DNA of 64,000 nt from Collinsella sp. AF23-4AC (lineage in GTDB: Bacteria; Actinomycetota; Coriobacteriia; Coriobacteriales; Coriobacteriaceae). The position numbers and the translations under genes are program-made. Of this stretch, positions 25,650 through 36,710 are shown piece by piece (position 1 is the first letter of the stretch; every line of letters begins with the position of its first letter). The stretch is from contig NZ_QRVE01000008.1 in NCBI RefSeq assembly GCF_003462685.1, positions 23,283 through 87,282 on the forward strand. Reading direction: 5' to 3'. A model generated the notes under the pieces. It was given only the letters and a program-made list of their open reading frames with translations, did not search any database and was not told the DNA's origin.

Positions 25650-27002
25650 TTAGGCAAGGAGCCACTTCCATGCGGGCACAGCGTGTACCACACCGTGTTC
25701 ACATGGAATATCGGCCTGTTCATCCATAGTAACGATTACCGACTCGCCAAGATCAAACTGGGCCATCGAGGCATCGAGGGCTGCAATTTCGCGTTCGCGC
25801 GTTTTCTCGCTTGCCATATCCACACTCACCTGAGTCAGGCTATAAGCCTGCATGAGAAGTGCATCCCCAGCCACAAAGTCAACCTCATGGCTTTTATTCT
25901 TCTCCTTGACCAGTAGGCGGCAGACCGAACCGACCCGCACCGCAGGAGTCCTTCTTCTGAGCGCATTGAACACCGCAGTCTCGAGCCTCTGGCCCTGGTC
26001 CAATGCCGATGCGGGAGAGAATGCTCCAAACATCGCAGGATCGACAGCGTAGACTTTAGACGCAGACCGCGTATTATTTGCAAGTGAACGCGTAAACTCC
26101 GGCACAGAAAACAGCAGGTAGGCGTCCTCGTAATACTCAAGTAAGTCGCTGAGCGAATTACGACTGACGGGTATCTGCCTGCTCTTGAACTCGTTGTACA
26201 CCTTGTTCACCGACAGCTCTCGTCCCGAAGATGCCATACACCGCGTCAGAAACAGTGAGGCCAAACGAGGGCTCTTGACGTCGTAACGCTCCACAACGTC
26301 CATAGCGACCGTTCGCGACGCATATTCCTGTAGCAGCTGAATCGCGTCTGCGGGCGTCTGCTCAAGTGTCGCGATGAATCCCCCTCGCTCGAGATATCCG
26401 ACCAGATGGTGTCGGAGCAACGCTGCAGCGCTTGAGGAGAAGGGCGCGTTCGACTCAGGAACGCTCCCCGTCTTATATCGGACGTATTCCGAAAAACTCA
26501 ACGGAAACAGCTCTCGCACAAGAGAGCGGCCCCTGAACTCGCTCTTAAGTTCCGAGGACAGCATCTTAGAAGAAGATCCCGTCACGTAGACGGTCGCTTT
26601 CTCCGTATCGACCACACGCCGCAGAAACGCACCCCATTCGGGAATTTCCTGGATTTCATCGAAGAAAATGTAGGCACCCTCGGTTCGAGCAGCAGGATAT
26701 AGCGCATAGAATGTATCGAGCACGTCCGCTAGCAGCGACGGCTCATACGGACGCAAGCGCTCATCCTCACAATTGAAATAAAGCATCCGGTCAAGGTCGA
26801 TACCTTGACCCTGAAGCCGCTGCATCTCCTGATACAGGCGATACGTCTTTCCACAACGACGGGCTCCCACAATCACATTTACGATGTTGTCGCGCTTGGG
26901 TTCCTGCGGGTTTCCCAGATCAAGGTCGCGCTCAAAGACCTGTGGAACTCCTTGTTGCTCAAAGTCCTTTATTTTCTGGGCCACCAAGTCGTTGAATGCC
27001 AT
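25650..27002 (-). CDS. AAA+ ATPase with DUF4143 domain
   Basis: A 450-aa protein. Walker A is VGARRCGKTY, Walker B is YIFFDEIQEIP, and GSSSKMLSSELKSEFRGRS is the family's sensor region. The C-terminal half (about 220-440) fits DUF4143, with the nuclease-like stretch KNKSHEVDFVAGDALL. Such proteins are common, often laterally transferred, and of unknown role. The coding sequence is clearly more AT-rich than its neighbours. GGAG lies 6 nt before the ATG. The promoter region contains an 11-bp inverted repeat. Confidence in the family is high, in function low. Confidence 0.88.
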   Translation of the reverse strand: MAFNDLVAQKIKDFEQQGVPQVFERDLDLGNPQEPKRDNIVNVIVGARRCGKTYRLYQEMQRLQGQGIDLDRMLYFNCEDERLRPYEPSLLADVLDTFYALYPAARTEGAYIFFDEIQEIPEWGAFLRRVVDTEKATVYVTGSSSKMLSSELKSEFRGRSLVRELFPLSFSEYVRYKTGSVPESNAPFSSSAAALLRHHLVGYLERGGFIATLEQTPADAIQLLQEYASRTVAMDVVERYDVKSPRLASLFLTRCMASSGRELSVNKVYNEFKSRQIPVSRNSLSDLLEYYEDAYLLFSVPEFTRSLANNTRSASKVYAVDPAMFGAFSPASALDQGQRLETAVFNALRRRTPAVRVGSVCRLLVKEKNKSHEVDFVAGDALLMQAYSLTQVSVDMASEKTREREIAALDASMAQFDLGESVIVTMDEQADIPCEHGVVHAVPAWKWLLA

Positions 27003-27024
27003 GATTCTCCAATCTTGCTTATAT

Positions 27025-27056
27025 GCTAATCAAGATTATATCGATTCTTGATTAGC
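27025..27056. promoter_or_regulatory. Inverted repeat upstream of the DUF4143 ATPase
   Basis: GCTAATCAAGA (27025-27035) and TCTTGATTAGC (27046-27056) are perfect 11-bp arms around a 10-bp spacer; a third related half-site, TATCTTGATTAATT, follows near 27077. The site lies 23 nt before the ATPase start on its promoter side and may be an operator. Confidence 0.5.
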
Positions 27057-27163
27057 AGGAGAGCAAGATTTATGCGTATCTTGATTAATTGGTAAGCAAA
27101 TTTTTCTGTTACTGGTCTCCCGGAGGATGTCGAACGGCTGAGGAGCCACCAAGCTCGAGAGAA

Positions 27164-27237
27164 TGATTTTTCTGGGACGGGGATTTAATAATCATTTTGT
27201 ACCGAATGATTATTAAATCCCCGTCCCAGAAAAATCA
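27164..27237. repeat. Long palindrome with perfect 33-bp arms
   Basis: The arm TGATTTTTCTGGGACGGGG... at 27164-27196 is mirrored without mismatch at 27205-27237, around the 8-nt loop TTGTACCG. It is part of the window's GGGAC/GTCCC palindrome group. It is followed by a smaller hairpin (AGTAGCT ... AGCTACT, about 27261-27295) with CCCCGTCCC in its loop. Confidence 0.85.
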
Positions 27238-27294
27238 TCAGGCAGGCGGGAGGGGGCAAAAGTAGCTAAAAAAGCCCCGTCCCAAATGAGCTAC

Positions 27295-27468
27295 TTAGCG
27301 CCAGGGGTCGGCTTCGAAGAGGGGCTCGCGCTCGGGGCGGCGATCGCTGTAGGGATCGTAGCCGTCGTCGTCCTCGTTCTCGGCGCGAATATAGGGGTCG
27401 CGCGGCTTGGGCGCCGGCTTGGACGTGGGCCTGGGCGCCGGCGCGCTTGTCTTGATCTCGTCTTTCAT
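27295..27468 (-). CDS. Small Pro/Asp-rich protein of 57 aa, unknown
   Basis: The frame from ATG 27468 codes MKDEIKTSAPAPRPTSKPAP..., then an acidic stretch ENEDDDGYDPYSD and the C-terminus FEADPWR. GGAG is 8 nt upstream; a second ATG at 27474 is too close to it. Codon use resembles that of neighbouring genes (GCC, CGC, GAC, CCC). There is no signal peptide or membrane helix, and it is probably disordered. It lies downstream of clpB past a terminator and may have its own promoter. Confidence 0.6.
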   Translation of the reverse strand: MKDEIKTSAPAPRPTSKPAPKPRDPYIRAENEDDDGYDPYSDRRPEREPLFEADPWR

Positions 27469-27517
27469 CTGCATAGCTCCTTACATCGCATCCGTTCGGC
27501 ATCATCGATTGTCGCAC

Positions 27518-27554
27518 GAAAAAGGGCGGCGGACCCAATGGATCCGCCGCCCTT
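27518..27554 (-). terminator. Terminator of clpB
   Basis: On the minus strand, AAGGGCGGCGGA and TCCGCCGCCCTT pair and are followed by TTTTTCG. Confidence 0.85.
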
Positions 27555-27599
27555 GGCGTTTAGAGACGGCTGGTAGATTTTAAGGCATATCCCAAAAAT

Positions 27600-30227
<2,628 letters not shown>

Positions 30228-30319
30228 GGAATCACCTCTCTTGGGGCGGCCGCCCTACGGGGCGGCTTCACGTTGTTCGAGAAGTATTGTTGCCAGCTTT
30301 GTACGATCTTATACACAAA

Positions 30320-30340
30320 TCTAAGTCTCTATATATAAGA
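30320..30340. promoter_or_regulatory. HAIR-like HspR operator upstream of clpB
   Basis: TCTAAGT-N7-TATAAGA, about 93 nt before the clpB start. The identical arms with the same 7-bp spacing occur upstream of dnaK. The actinobacterial HAIR consensus is CTTGAGT-N7-ACTCAAG; the geometry matches although the bases differ. Confidence 0.65.
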
Positions 30341-30404
30341 TTTTCTGAGTGATTGATGGATAGGGGCAGGCACGCTCACCCACTGCGGCCTCGTCCCCTA
30401 ACTA

Positions 30405-30620
30405 TCTCGATCTGAAACATCTATCGACCGTTTCCGGCTCCAGATGTTATAGATCGAGACGAATTGTTCAGCGGCGCCCGTTTGTCTCAATCTGTAACAT
30501 CTAGTCGGCAAATAGGGCTCTATCTGTTACAAATCGAGACGAACGAAGACACCTGAGTCGAAAATCTAAATCTGTAACACCAGGCCCACTTTTAGCGGCC
30601 AAGATGTTACAGATCGAGAC
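30405..30620. repeat. Three tandem hairpins with a shared arm
   Basis: Three units (30405-30459, 30484-30540, about 30557-30620) each have arms close to GTCTCGATCTGTAACATCT facing its complement, with different GC-rich loops of about 18-25 nt. This fills most of the gap between clpB and the next gene. No coding frame is supported here. Confidence 0.8.
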
Positions 30621-30629
30621 AAACCGAGA

Positions 30630-30664
30630 ACTACTACAAAGGGGACAGGCACCTTTGTGGTGGT
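30630..30664. repeat. CACAAAGG hairpin, copy 1
   Basis: ACTACTACAAAGG, loop GGACAGGCA, CCTTTGTGGTGGT. It is close to copies at 31434-31468 and 32301-32335; here the left arm has drifted at two bases. Confidence 0.8.
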
Positions 30665-30672
30665 CGCGGTCT

Positions 30673-31344
30673 CTACTCCTTCGCCGAACCCGTACTTCCC
30701 GATTCGACGGTCCAGGGCATCTCATCCTCGAACAGCCATGTACGGGCAGACCCACTATCGCGTGCAGTCTGCGGGTCAGGCAAGCAGGTCTGTTTATAGG
30801 CATCTTGGATACACTGACCCATAAAATCGTTGAGCTCGGTCTGGTCGCCCTCCATGACATAGGCGACATCGCCGTCCATGATGTAGATGCCCGGACCCTC
30901 ATTGCCCTCGTAGCCCGGATCGTACGAGACATCACATAACTTTGCGCCGTTTGCAGTGTCCAGCTCGATGGACGAGTGGCATCCGCCAACCATGTCGTTC
31001 GCTTTTGCCCGATAGGACGCATATCCGTACCAACGCTTAAATGTTTTGCCCTTGAGTAGCTCGGACGCCCTATCGATCAGGCTTGTATCCGTGGTATAGC
31101 GCATGGCCCCAAGCTGAATACGCGGATAATTACTAATACCCAGCACAGCCGGCTGCTCATCAAAATCAACGGTAATGGTCTCGGGCTTGTCGTCGCCGGT
31201 CAGAAGTTCGACAGATTGAGTCACAGGCTTGACCACCGGCTCCGTCACCGCAGCAGGTAAAAACGCCATGCCAACAGCGCCCATGCCAACCACCGTGATC
31301 GCAAGCGCCAAAACAATCAATCCAATACGGGCAGGACTTCTCAC
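30673..31344 (-). CDS. Membrane-anchored protein, unknown function
   Basis: A 223-aa protein. The GTG start at 31344 is preferred because GAGGTG lies 6 nt upstream; the upstream GTG at 31383 has no such site. One N-terminal membrane helix (about 6-28) is followed by an external domain with four Cys (GGCHSS, KLCDV, GQCIQD, QTCLPD) that may form disulfides. No family is recognised. It is divergent from another membrane-anchored unknown, and both are bracketed by the same hairpin repeat. Confidence 0.7.
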   Translation of the reverse strand: MRSPARIGLIVLALAITVVGMGAVGMAFLPAAVTEPVVKPVTQSVELLTGDDKPETITVDFDEQPAVLGISNYPRIQLGAMRYTTDTSLIDRASELLKGKTFKRWYGYASYRAKANDMVGGCHSSIELDTANGAKLCDVSYDPGYEGNEGPGIYIMDGDVAYVMEGDQTELNDFMGQCIQDAYKQTCLPDPQTARDSGSARTWLFEDEMPWTVESGSTGSAKE

Positions 31345-31433
31345 AGCAAAGCACCTCGCAACGCAAACCTTCGCTACCTGCACTAATGATATCGCCAGCC
31401 AGCATTATTACCAAAAGAAGCCGCGCGCTCCTC

Positions 31434-31468
31434 ACCACCACAAAGGGGACAGGCACCTTTGTGGTGGT
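31434..31468. repeat. CACAAAGG hairpin, copy 2
   Basis: ACCACCACAAAGG and CCTTTGTGGTGGT, perfect 13-bp arms around GGACAGGCA, in the divergent promoter region between two unknown genes. It is followed by TTTCGAC, as is copy 3. Confidence 0.85.
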
Positions 31469-31578
31469 TTTCGACGCTAACGGTCGACCATCTCGCGCCA
31501 TGAGATTAAACTTGAATTGTTCTCTGAACATATCCATTTCTGCCTATCCTCAACAGATCTTTGTCTCGAGGAGCGCAT

Positions 31579-32247
31579 ATGAAGCCGTCTCATTCCACCG
31601 GTCGCAACGTCATCGCCATTCTCGCCATACCCATCGTGATGCTCTTCCTTATCGTCGCCACGCCCTTTTCCCTTGGCATCGCCTCGCCCTTCGATTTATG
31701 CGGAATGGTCGACGCCGGCTCGCGTGCCACCTCGCTCTCCTTTATCTGTCGCGGCGTGTTCTACGAAGATGGAATTCCCACCGGAATTTGGCGGTCAAAG
31801 TTACCGCTGCTCGGAACGATTGATGGATGCTTCCCCTATTTCAGCCTTGAACCTCAGACGATGAATTATTTGATCGACGACCAGCCACTCGACTCCATCA
31901 CCCTCGCCTACGACTACGCACCAAACACCGATGAGCGCCACATGAACCAAGTCCTCGACAAGATGCTTGGACAGTGCGGGCTCACCGAGGAGGCCGGTCG
32001 AGCCATCTATAGCAACCAGAAATTAAAGCGAACAGAACTCCGCCGTGTCGGAAAAATCAAAGGGCGAAACGGGGCCGCCTACTGGGATGCCTGGGCAACA
32101 CGCGACAAGGGCGAATTCGGACACAGCACCTATATAGTCACTGTCTACACCAAAGACGGAATTAAGGACAATGTTGACGATTTCGCGTCATCCAAACTCG
32201 GCATCCCCAAAACAACCAAGACTCCCGGCTTGGATGAAATCCTGTAG
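31579..32247 (+). CDS. Membrane-anchored protein, unknown function
   Basis: A 222-aa protein with one N-terminal hydrophobic helix (about 10-35) and an external domain with four Cys. The C-terminal part has a mixed alpha/beta look (STYIVTVYTKDGIKDNVDDF). GAGGAG 5 nt upstream supports the ATG at 31579. It has no clear homology to its divergent neighbour. No function is proposed. Confidence 0.7.
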   Translation: MKPSHSTGRNVIAILAIPIVMLFLIVATPFSLGIASPFDLCGMVDAGSRATSLSFICRGVFYEDGIPTGIWRSKLPLLGTIDGCFPYFSLEPQTMNYLIDDQPLDSITLAYDYAPNTDERHMNQVLDKMLGQCGLTEEAGRAIYSNQKLKRTELRRVGKIKGRNGAAYWDAWATRDKGEFGHSTYIVTVYTKDGIKDNVDDFASSKLGIPKTTKTPGLDEIL

Positions 32248-32300
32248 GGACGCCCATTAACATGCCGCTCAACGATCACAACAACATCGAGCTAGTCCCC

Positions 32301-32335
32301 ACCACCACAAAGGTGCCTGTCCCCTTTGTGGTGGT
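32301..32335. repeat. CACAAAGG hairpin, copy 3, loop inverted
   Basis: The arms are the same as in copy 2 but the loop reads TGCCTGTCC, the reverse complement of GGACAGGCA, so the whole element is inverted. Confidence 0.85.
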
Positions 32336-32431
32336 TTTCGACAAAAAGAAGCCGCCCCAATAAAAAGAGGCGGCATCAAGCAAGTCTATTTATTAGCGTC
32401 CCTCAAGACCCAACGAGAACGCAGAAATGTA

Positions 32432-32505
32432 GCCCGGGGCTTACCCTTTCCCGAACGCGACCCTCGCGAAGCGCGTGAGCGAGCGGGAAAGGGTAAGCCC
32501 CGGGC
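32432..32505. repeat. Hairpin with perfect 22-bp arms downstream of the hydratase gene
   Basis: GCCCGGGGCTTACCCTTTCC... (32432-32453) is mirrored exactly at 32484-32505. It lies 16 nt from the hydratase stop and may end its transcript. The loop contains CTCGCGAAGCGCGTGAGCGAG, which can fold further. Confidence 0.8.
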
Positions 32506-32520
32506 GGACAATTAAGTGCG

Positions 32521-34821
32521 TTACTCGGCAGCGGCCTTGAACTTGTTGTAGTTGATCAGACAGCCGGCCTTGACGATGGCACGTTCTTCGGCCGTCATAT
32601 CGGCAATGTAGAGCTCAATCTGCTCAACCGCACCATCGGCGCGCACCACGTAGGCGGCGATGTCCTTTAGGTCGCCATCGAGCGCGGCACGGATGCCCGG
32701 CACAAAGACGTAGTCGCCCACCTCAAAGTTGGGCTCGGCCTCCATCTGGAAGGGCACCATGCCCCAGTTCATCACGTTGGAGCGATAGCGCTTGGTGGCG
32801 TACTCGTGGACGATGTTGGCCAGGCCGCCAATTACGCGCTGGCAGCTCGCGGCCTGCTCGCGGGCAGAACCGTCGCCGGGCTTCTTGGCATAGAGCATGG
32901 AGCCGTACTCGGTCGCCCTGGCATCGGCCGCGACACCCACGCCGGCCAGTGCCTCGAACACACCGGCAAGCTCGGTATCGAGTGCCGCCAGGTCGCCCGC
33001 GGCCTCGCCGGCCACGCGACGCTTCTCCACGGCGTCGACCTCCTTGGAGCGGCCCACGTAGGCCGAATCGCGACGGCTCAGCGTAAACTCGGCCAGGCCC
33101 AGCGGGTTGGAGCGGAAGGAGCTCGTCTCGCCCGAGGGAATGAGCTCGTCGGTCGTGGTGACCGGGTCCATGATCTTGGAGCACACCTTGAGCAGGATGT
33201 CGTCGCCGAGAGGCTCCATCGCGGGCCACGGCTTGATGTTGGGACCCTCGACCAGCTCGTCGGCAGGTTCCGCCTTGCCAAAGCCCCAGTACACGCGCTT
33301 TTTGTACGGCGCGTCGTCAAAGGTGTACTCGCAGGCCTCGTCCCAGGTGTCCTCGGGCAGGTCGGTCGCCGGCGTCAGGACGCCGCCGTTGGCAGCCGTC
33401 GCCGCAATGGAGCGGGCGTCCATCAGAGCCACGGCGCTCAGCTGGCCATTGCCCGGCTTGGAGCCCTCGCGGTTGGGGAAGTTGCGCGTAGTGTGGCGGA
33501 TCGAAAGGCCGTTGTTGGCGGGCGTGTCGCCGGCACCGAAGCACGGGCCGCAGAATGCCGTGCGCACGATCGCGCCGGCCTCCATAAGGTCGTAGATATA
33601 GCCGCGGCGTGTAAGCTCGAGTGCCACGGGCTGGCTCGTGGGATAGACCGACAGCGAGAACTCGCCGCAGCCGGTGTTGGCGCCCTTGAGCACGCGGGCA
33701 GCCTGGACCACGGAGTCGTAGTTGCCGCCCGAGCAGCCGGCGATAACGCCCTGCTGCACGTGCAGCTTGCCGTCGTCGATCTTGTCGAGCAGGCTAAAGC
33801 GTGTCTTGCCCTCGCCGATCTTGGCGGCCTCGAGCTCGACCTCGTGCAGGATGTCCTCGAGGTTCTCGTTGAACTCGTCGATCTCAAAGCCGTTGGAAGG
33901 ATGGAACGGCAGCGCGATCATGGGCTTGATGCTCGACAAGTCGACCTCGACGCAGCCGTCGTAGTAGGCGACATCGGCGGGCTTGAGCTCGCGGTAGTCG
34001 TCGCCGCGGCCGTGCATGGTCAAAAACGCGTGCGTGTCCTCGTCGGTTGCCCAGATTGAGGAAAGGCAGGTGGTCTCGGTGGTCATGACGTCGACGCCGT
34101 TGCGGTAGTCGGTCGTCATGCTCGAGATGCCGGGGCCCACGAACTCCATGACCTTGTTCTTAACGTAGCCCTTGGCAAAGACGGCGCGGATGATGGCGAG
34201 CGCCACGTCGTGCGGGCCGACGCCGGGGCGCGGGGCACCCGTGAGGTAGATGGCAACGACCCCGGGATAGGCGACATCGTAGGTGTCGCGCAGCAACTGC
34301 TTGGCCAGCTCGCCGCCGCCCTCGCCCACGGCCATGGTGCCCAGGGCGCCATAGCGGGTGTGCGAGTCGGAACCCAGGATCATCTTGCCGCAACCGGCGA
34401 AGTTCTCGCGCATAAAGGAGTGGATGACGGCGATGTGCGGCGGAACGAAGATGCCGCCGTACTTCTTGGCTGCGGAAAGGCCAAAGACGTGGTCGTCCTC
34501 GTTGATGGTGCCGCCCACGGCGCACAGCGAGTTGTGGCAGTTGGTGAGCACGTAGGGCAGCGGGAACTGCTCCATGCCCGAGGCGCGCGCCGTCTGGATG
34601 ATGCCGACAAAGGTGATGTCATGGCTCGCCATGGCGTCGAAGCGAATCTTGAGCGCCTCGGGGTCGCCGGACGTATTGTGTGCCTGAAGGATCGAATACG
34701 CGATGGTGCCGCGCTTGGCATCCTCGGGCGTCTGCGTAATACCGCGCTCAGCAGCCTCGGCCGCAGGCACAACCTCGCTGCCGCCGCGCAGGTAGATGCC
34801 GTCCTCGTACAGCTTGACCAT
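32521..34821 (-). CDS. Aconitase-family hydratase (YbhJ-like)
   Basis: A 766-aa protein. Fe-S ligands of the aconitase superfamily are seen in TNCHNSL, GCSGG and [12 protein letters not shown], with the [16 protein letters not shown] and [20 protein letters not shown] regions of the active site. The C-terminal swivel domain ([13 protein letters not shown]) follows. It catalyses hydration/dehydration of a tricarboxylate, citrate-isocitrate or a similar acid; the E. coli relative YbhJ has no proven substrate. GGAG 5 nt upstream favours ATG 34821 over 34875. It is monocistronic, with palindromes on both sides. Confidence 0.85.
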   Translation of the reverse strand: MVKLYEDGIYLRGGSEVVPAAEAAERGITQTPEDAKRGTIAYSILQAHNTSGDPEALKIRFDAMASHDITFVGIIQTARASGMEQFPLPYVLTNCHNSLCAVGGTINEDDHVFGLSAAKKYGGIFVPPHIAVIHSFMRENFAGCGKMILGSDSHTRYGALGTMAVGEGGGELAKQLLRDTYDVAYPGVVAIYLTGAPRPGVGPHDVALAIIRAVFAKGYVKNKVMEFVGPGISSMTTDYRNGVDVMTTETTCLSSIWATDEDTHAFLTMHGRGDDYRELKPADVAYYDGCVEVDLSSIKPMIALPFHPSNGFEIDEFNENLEDILHEVELEAAKIGEGKTRFSLLDKIDDGKLHVQQGVIAGCSGGNYDSVVQAARVLKGANTGCGEFSLSVYPTSQPVALELTRRGYIYDLMEAGAIVRTAFCGPCFGAGDTPANNGLSIRHTTRNFPNREGSKPGNGQLSAVALMDARSIAATAANGGVLTPATDLPEDTWDEACEYTFDDAPYKKRVYWGFGKAEPADELVEGPNIKPWPAMEPLGDDILLKVCSKIMDPVTTTDELIPSGETSSFRSNPLGLAEFTLSRRDSAYVGRSKEVDAVEKRRVAGEAAGDLAALDTELAGVFEALAGVGVAADARATEYGSMLYAKKPGDGSAREQAASCQRVIGGLANIVHEYATKRYRSNVMNWGMVPFQMEAEPNFEVGDYVFVPGIRAALDGDLKDIAAYVVRADGAVEQIELYIADMTAEERAIVKAGCLINYNKFKAAAE

Positions 34822-34974
34822 ACTGTCTCCCACTCTGCCCAAAACGATTTGGGCGCATAGCATACATTCGTTCAATATCGTGCCATAGAACAGTTGCCAG
34901 CGGGTTACGAATCTGCACGTTCACTTTATCTCAGTAAAGCATAAGGCGAGCCGGGGGCGGGAAGACCGGTTTGG

Positions 34975-35026
34975 CGCAAGGAGTGTCCCCAAGTGCCGGC
35001 ACAAAAGGAACGTCCCCAAGTGCCGA
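34975..35026. repeat. Paired GTCCCCAAGTGCCG repeats
   Basis: GTCCCCAAGTGCCG occurs twice 30 bp apart; each copy closes a small hairpin (GGCAC ... GTGCC). A variant pair, GTCCCCAACTGCCG, is at 54912-54968. Confidence 0.7.
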
Positions 35027-35033
35027 AATGACG

Positions 35034-35098
35034 AGAGTGGATAATCTCCCACTTTGAGCCTGCACATAGGCCAAAAACGGGAAATTATCCACTCTCAT
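35034..35098. repeat. Palindrome GAGAGTGGATAATCTCCC
   Basis: 18-bp arms with one mismatch around ACTTTGAGCC...CCAAAAAC. The same loop framework with slightly different arms occurs at 63000-63063. Confidence 0.8.
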
Positions 35099-35102
35099 TC
35101 TG

Positions 35103-35138
35103 TGGGCACTCATTTAAGTCTGTCCCCAATGAGTGCCC
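35103..35138. repeat. Hairpin GGGCACTCATT / AATGAGTGCCC
   Basis: 11-bp perfect arms around TAAGTCTGTCCCC. Same loop plan as 63866-63900 (TAAGAACGTCCCC) but different arms. Confidence 0.8.
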
Positions 35139-35154
35139 GGCAGCGTCGGCGGAG

Positions 35155-35571
35155 CTATAGGTCGCCACCCGTACCTAGCAGTTTGCGCATAACTTGCTCG
35201 GGGTTAACCGAGCCGTCGCGCGGGGCCAGGGCGGTGATCTTCTTCTGCATCTTGTACTCGTGCAGCTCGTCCTCGAGCTGGCGCACGCGGGCGCGGAGCT
35301 TCTCGTTCTCGCGCTCGCGCTCCTCGGCGCGCTCCTTCATATCGAGGATGCGCACCACGCCGGCAAGGTTGATGCCCTCGTCGGTCAGCTGGTTGATGAG
35401 CTCCAAGCGCTCGATATCGGCACGCGAATACAGGCGCGTGTTACCGCCCGAGCGCTGGGGGTTCACCAGGCCCTTGGACTCGTAGACGCGCAGAGTCTGC
35501 GGGTGCATGCCGGTCAGCTCGGCCGCCACGCTGATCATGTACAGCGGTTTGCTCCTATTGTCCTCGGCCAT
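35155..35571 (-). CDS. hspR: HspR, MerR-family heat-shock repressor
   Basis: A 138-aa protein. The MerR HTH (about 10-75: YMISVAAELTGMHPQTLRVY, GNTRLYSRADIERL) is followed by a coiled coil (about 80-110) and a tail. HspR represses dnaK and clpB operons in actinobacteria, often with DnaK as corepressor. It is the last gene of dnaK-grpE-dnaJ-hspR. Matching inverted repeats lie before dnaK and clpB. Confidence 0.93.
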   Translation of the reverse strand: MAEDNRSKPLYMISVAAELTGMHPQTLRVYESKGLVNPQRSGGNTRLYSRADIERLELINQLTDEGINLAGVVRILDMKERAEERERENEKLRARVRQLEDELHEYKMQKKITALAPRDGSVNPEQVMRKLLGTGGDL

Positions 35572-35643
35572 GCTACCTGACCCCTTTCCGTCTCGTTATC
35601 GTCCATCATAAGCCCGCGGGCGTGGGCGTGCGCCGCGACCGCC

Positions 35644-36603
35644 CTAGTACGTCGCCTTGTAACGGTTGACCTTCTCGCGATAGTCGCGCGTGTCGGCCTC
35701 ACGCAGCTTGGTCATGGCATCGCGCTCGTCGTCAGACAGGTTCGTGGGGACCTGCACCTTGATCTCGACGAGCAGCGCGCCCGTGCGGCCACGGTGCTTA
35801 ACGTCAGGCGCCCCCATTTCCTTAAAGCGGAACTTCTTGCCCGTCTGGGTACCCGCGGGAACCTTCAGACGAACCGTCGCCCCGCCGGGCGTGGGCACGT
35901 CCACCGTGCAGCCGAGCGCCGCCTCGTAGACCGAGACCGGTACCTCCATGGTCACGTCGGCACCTTTGCGCTTAAACAGCGGGTGCTCCTCCACGTGCGT
36001 GGTCACGACCAGGTCGCCGCGCTCGCCGCCGGCAACGCCATACTCGCCGCGACGCTTATAGCGCAGCTTGCCACCGTCGACCGCGCCCGCGGGCACCGAG
36101 ACCGTAATGGTCTGCTGCTCGCCCGTCGAGGGAATGCGGTAGGTAACCTTGTGCGTCACGCCGCGAAACGCGTCCTCAGCCGTCACGTCGACGGTCAGCG
36201 ACAGGTCGCCGCCCTTGCGAGCACGGCTGCGGCCCGCGCCGGCATTACCCGCAGCCCCGGCAAAGCCCGAGCCCCAATCGCTGCCCCAAGCGCCGTTGCC
36301 GCTAAAGATGCTGTCGAAGATATCGCCCCAGCCGCTGGCGCCCGCGCCGGCACCGTAGCCGCCGCCATACGCGCCGCCCGCGCCCGGCATGCCGCCGAAC
36401 ATGAGCATCTGGTCGTACTCTTTGCGCTTCTTCTCGTCCGAAAGCGTCTCGTAAGCCTCGCTAATCTCCTTGAACTTGGCCTCGTCGCCGCCGGCATCGG
36501 GGTGGTATTTTTGCGCGAGCTTGCGAAACGCGCTCTTGATCTCTTTGTCGGAGGCGCTCTTGGATACGCCCAGGATGTCATAGAAGGTTTTGCCTGCAGC
36601 CAT
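35644..36603 (-). CDS. dnaJ: DnaJ-type cochaperone without zinc finger
   Basis: A 319-aa protein. The J-domain (5-70) has the HPD motif in [14 protein letters not shown] Gly/Ala-rich segment (about 75-125) is followed directly by the two C-terminal beta domains ([28 protein letters not shown]). The four CxxCxGxG repeats of type I DnaJ are absent, so this is a CbpA/type II form. GGAGAGGAG precedes the ATG. It lies between grpE and hspR. Confidence 0.93.
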   Translation of the reverse strand: MAAGKTFYDILGVSKSASDKEIKSAFRKLAQKYHPDAGGDEAKFKEISEAYETLSDEKKRKEYDQMLMFGGMPGAGGAYGGGYGAGAGASGWGDIFDSIFSGNGAWGSDWGSGFAGAAGNAGAGRSRARKGGDLSLTVDVTAEDAFRGVTHKVTYRIPSTGEQQTITVSVPAGAVDGGKLRYKRRGEYGVAGGERGDLVVTTHVEEHPLFKRKGADVTMEVPVSVYEAALGCTVDVPTPGGATVRLKVPAGTQTGKKFRFKEMGAPDVKHRGRTGALLVEIKVQVPTNLSDDERDAMTKLREADTRDYREKVNRYKATY

Positions 36604-36672
36604 CGTAGCTCCTCTCCTGTTTCATCCACCGCTCAACGGGCGGCGGCTCATACTGTCATATGGCACTAGGCC

Positions 36673-36707
36673 AGAAAGGGCCCCGGGTGTTGCCCCGGGG
36701 CCCTTCT
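36673..36707 (-). terminator. Hairpin between grpE and dnaJ
   Basis: On the minus strand, AGAAGGGCCCCGGG and CCCGGGGCCCTTTCT pair with only a short T-run. It may lower dnaJ-hspR expression relative to dnaK-grpE or protect the upstream mRNA. Confidence 0.6.
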
Positions 36708-36710
36708 CAA

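Noticed and set aside
30400..30620. The three tandem hairpins considered as a CRISPR array
   Set aside because: Units are inverted repeats with pairing arms and diverged sequence, spacers are part of the hairpin loops, and there is no cas gene.
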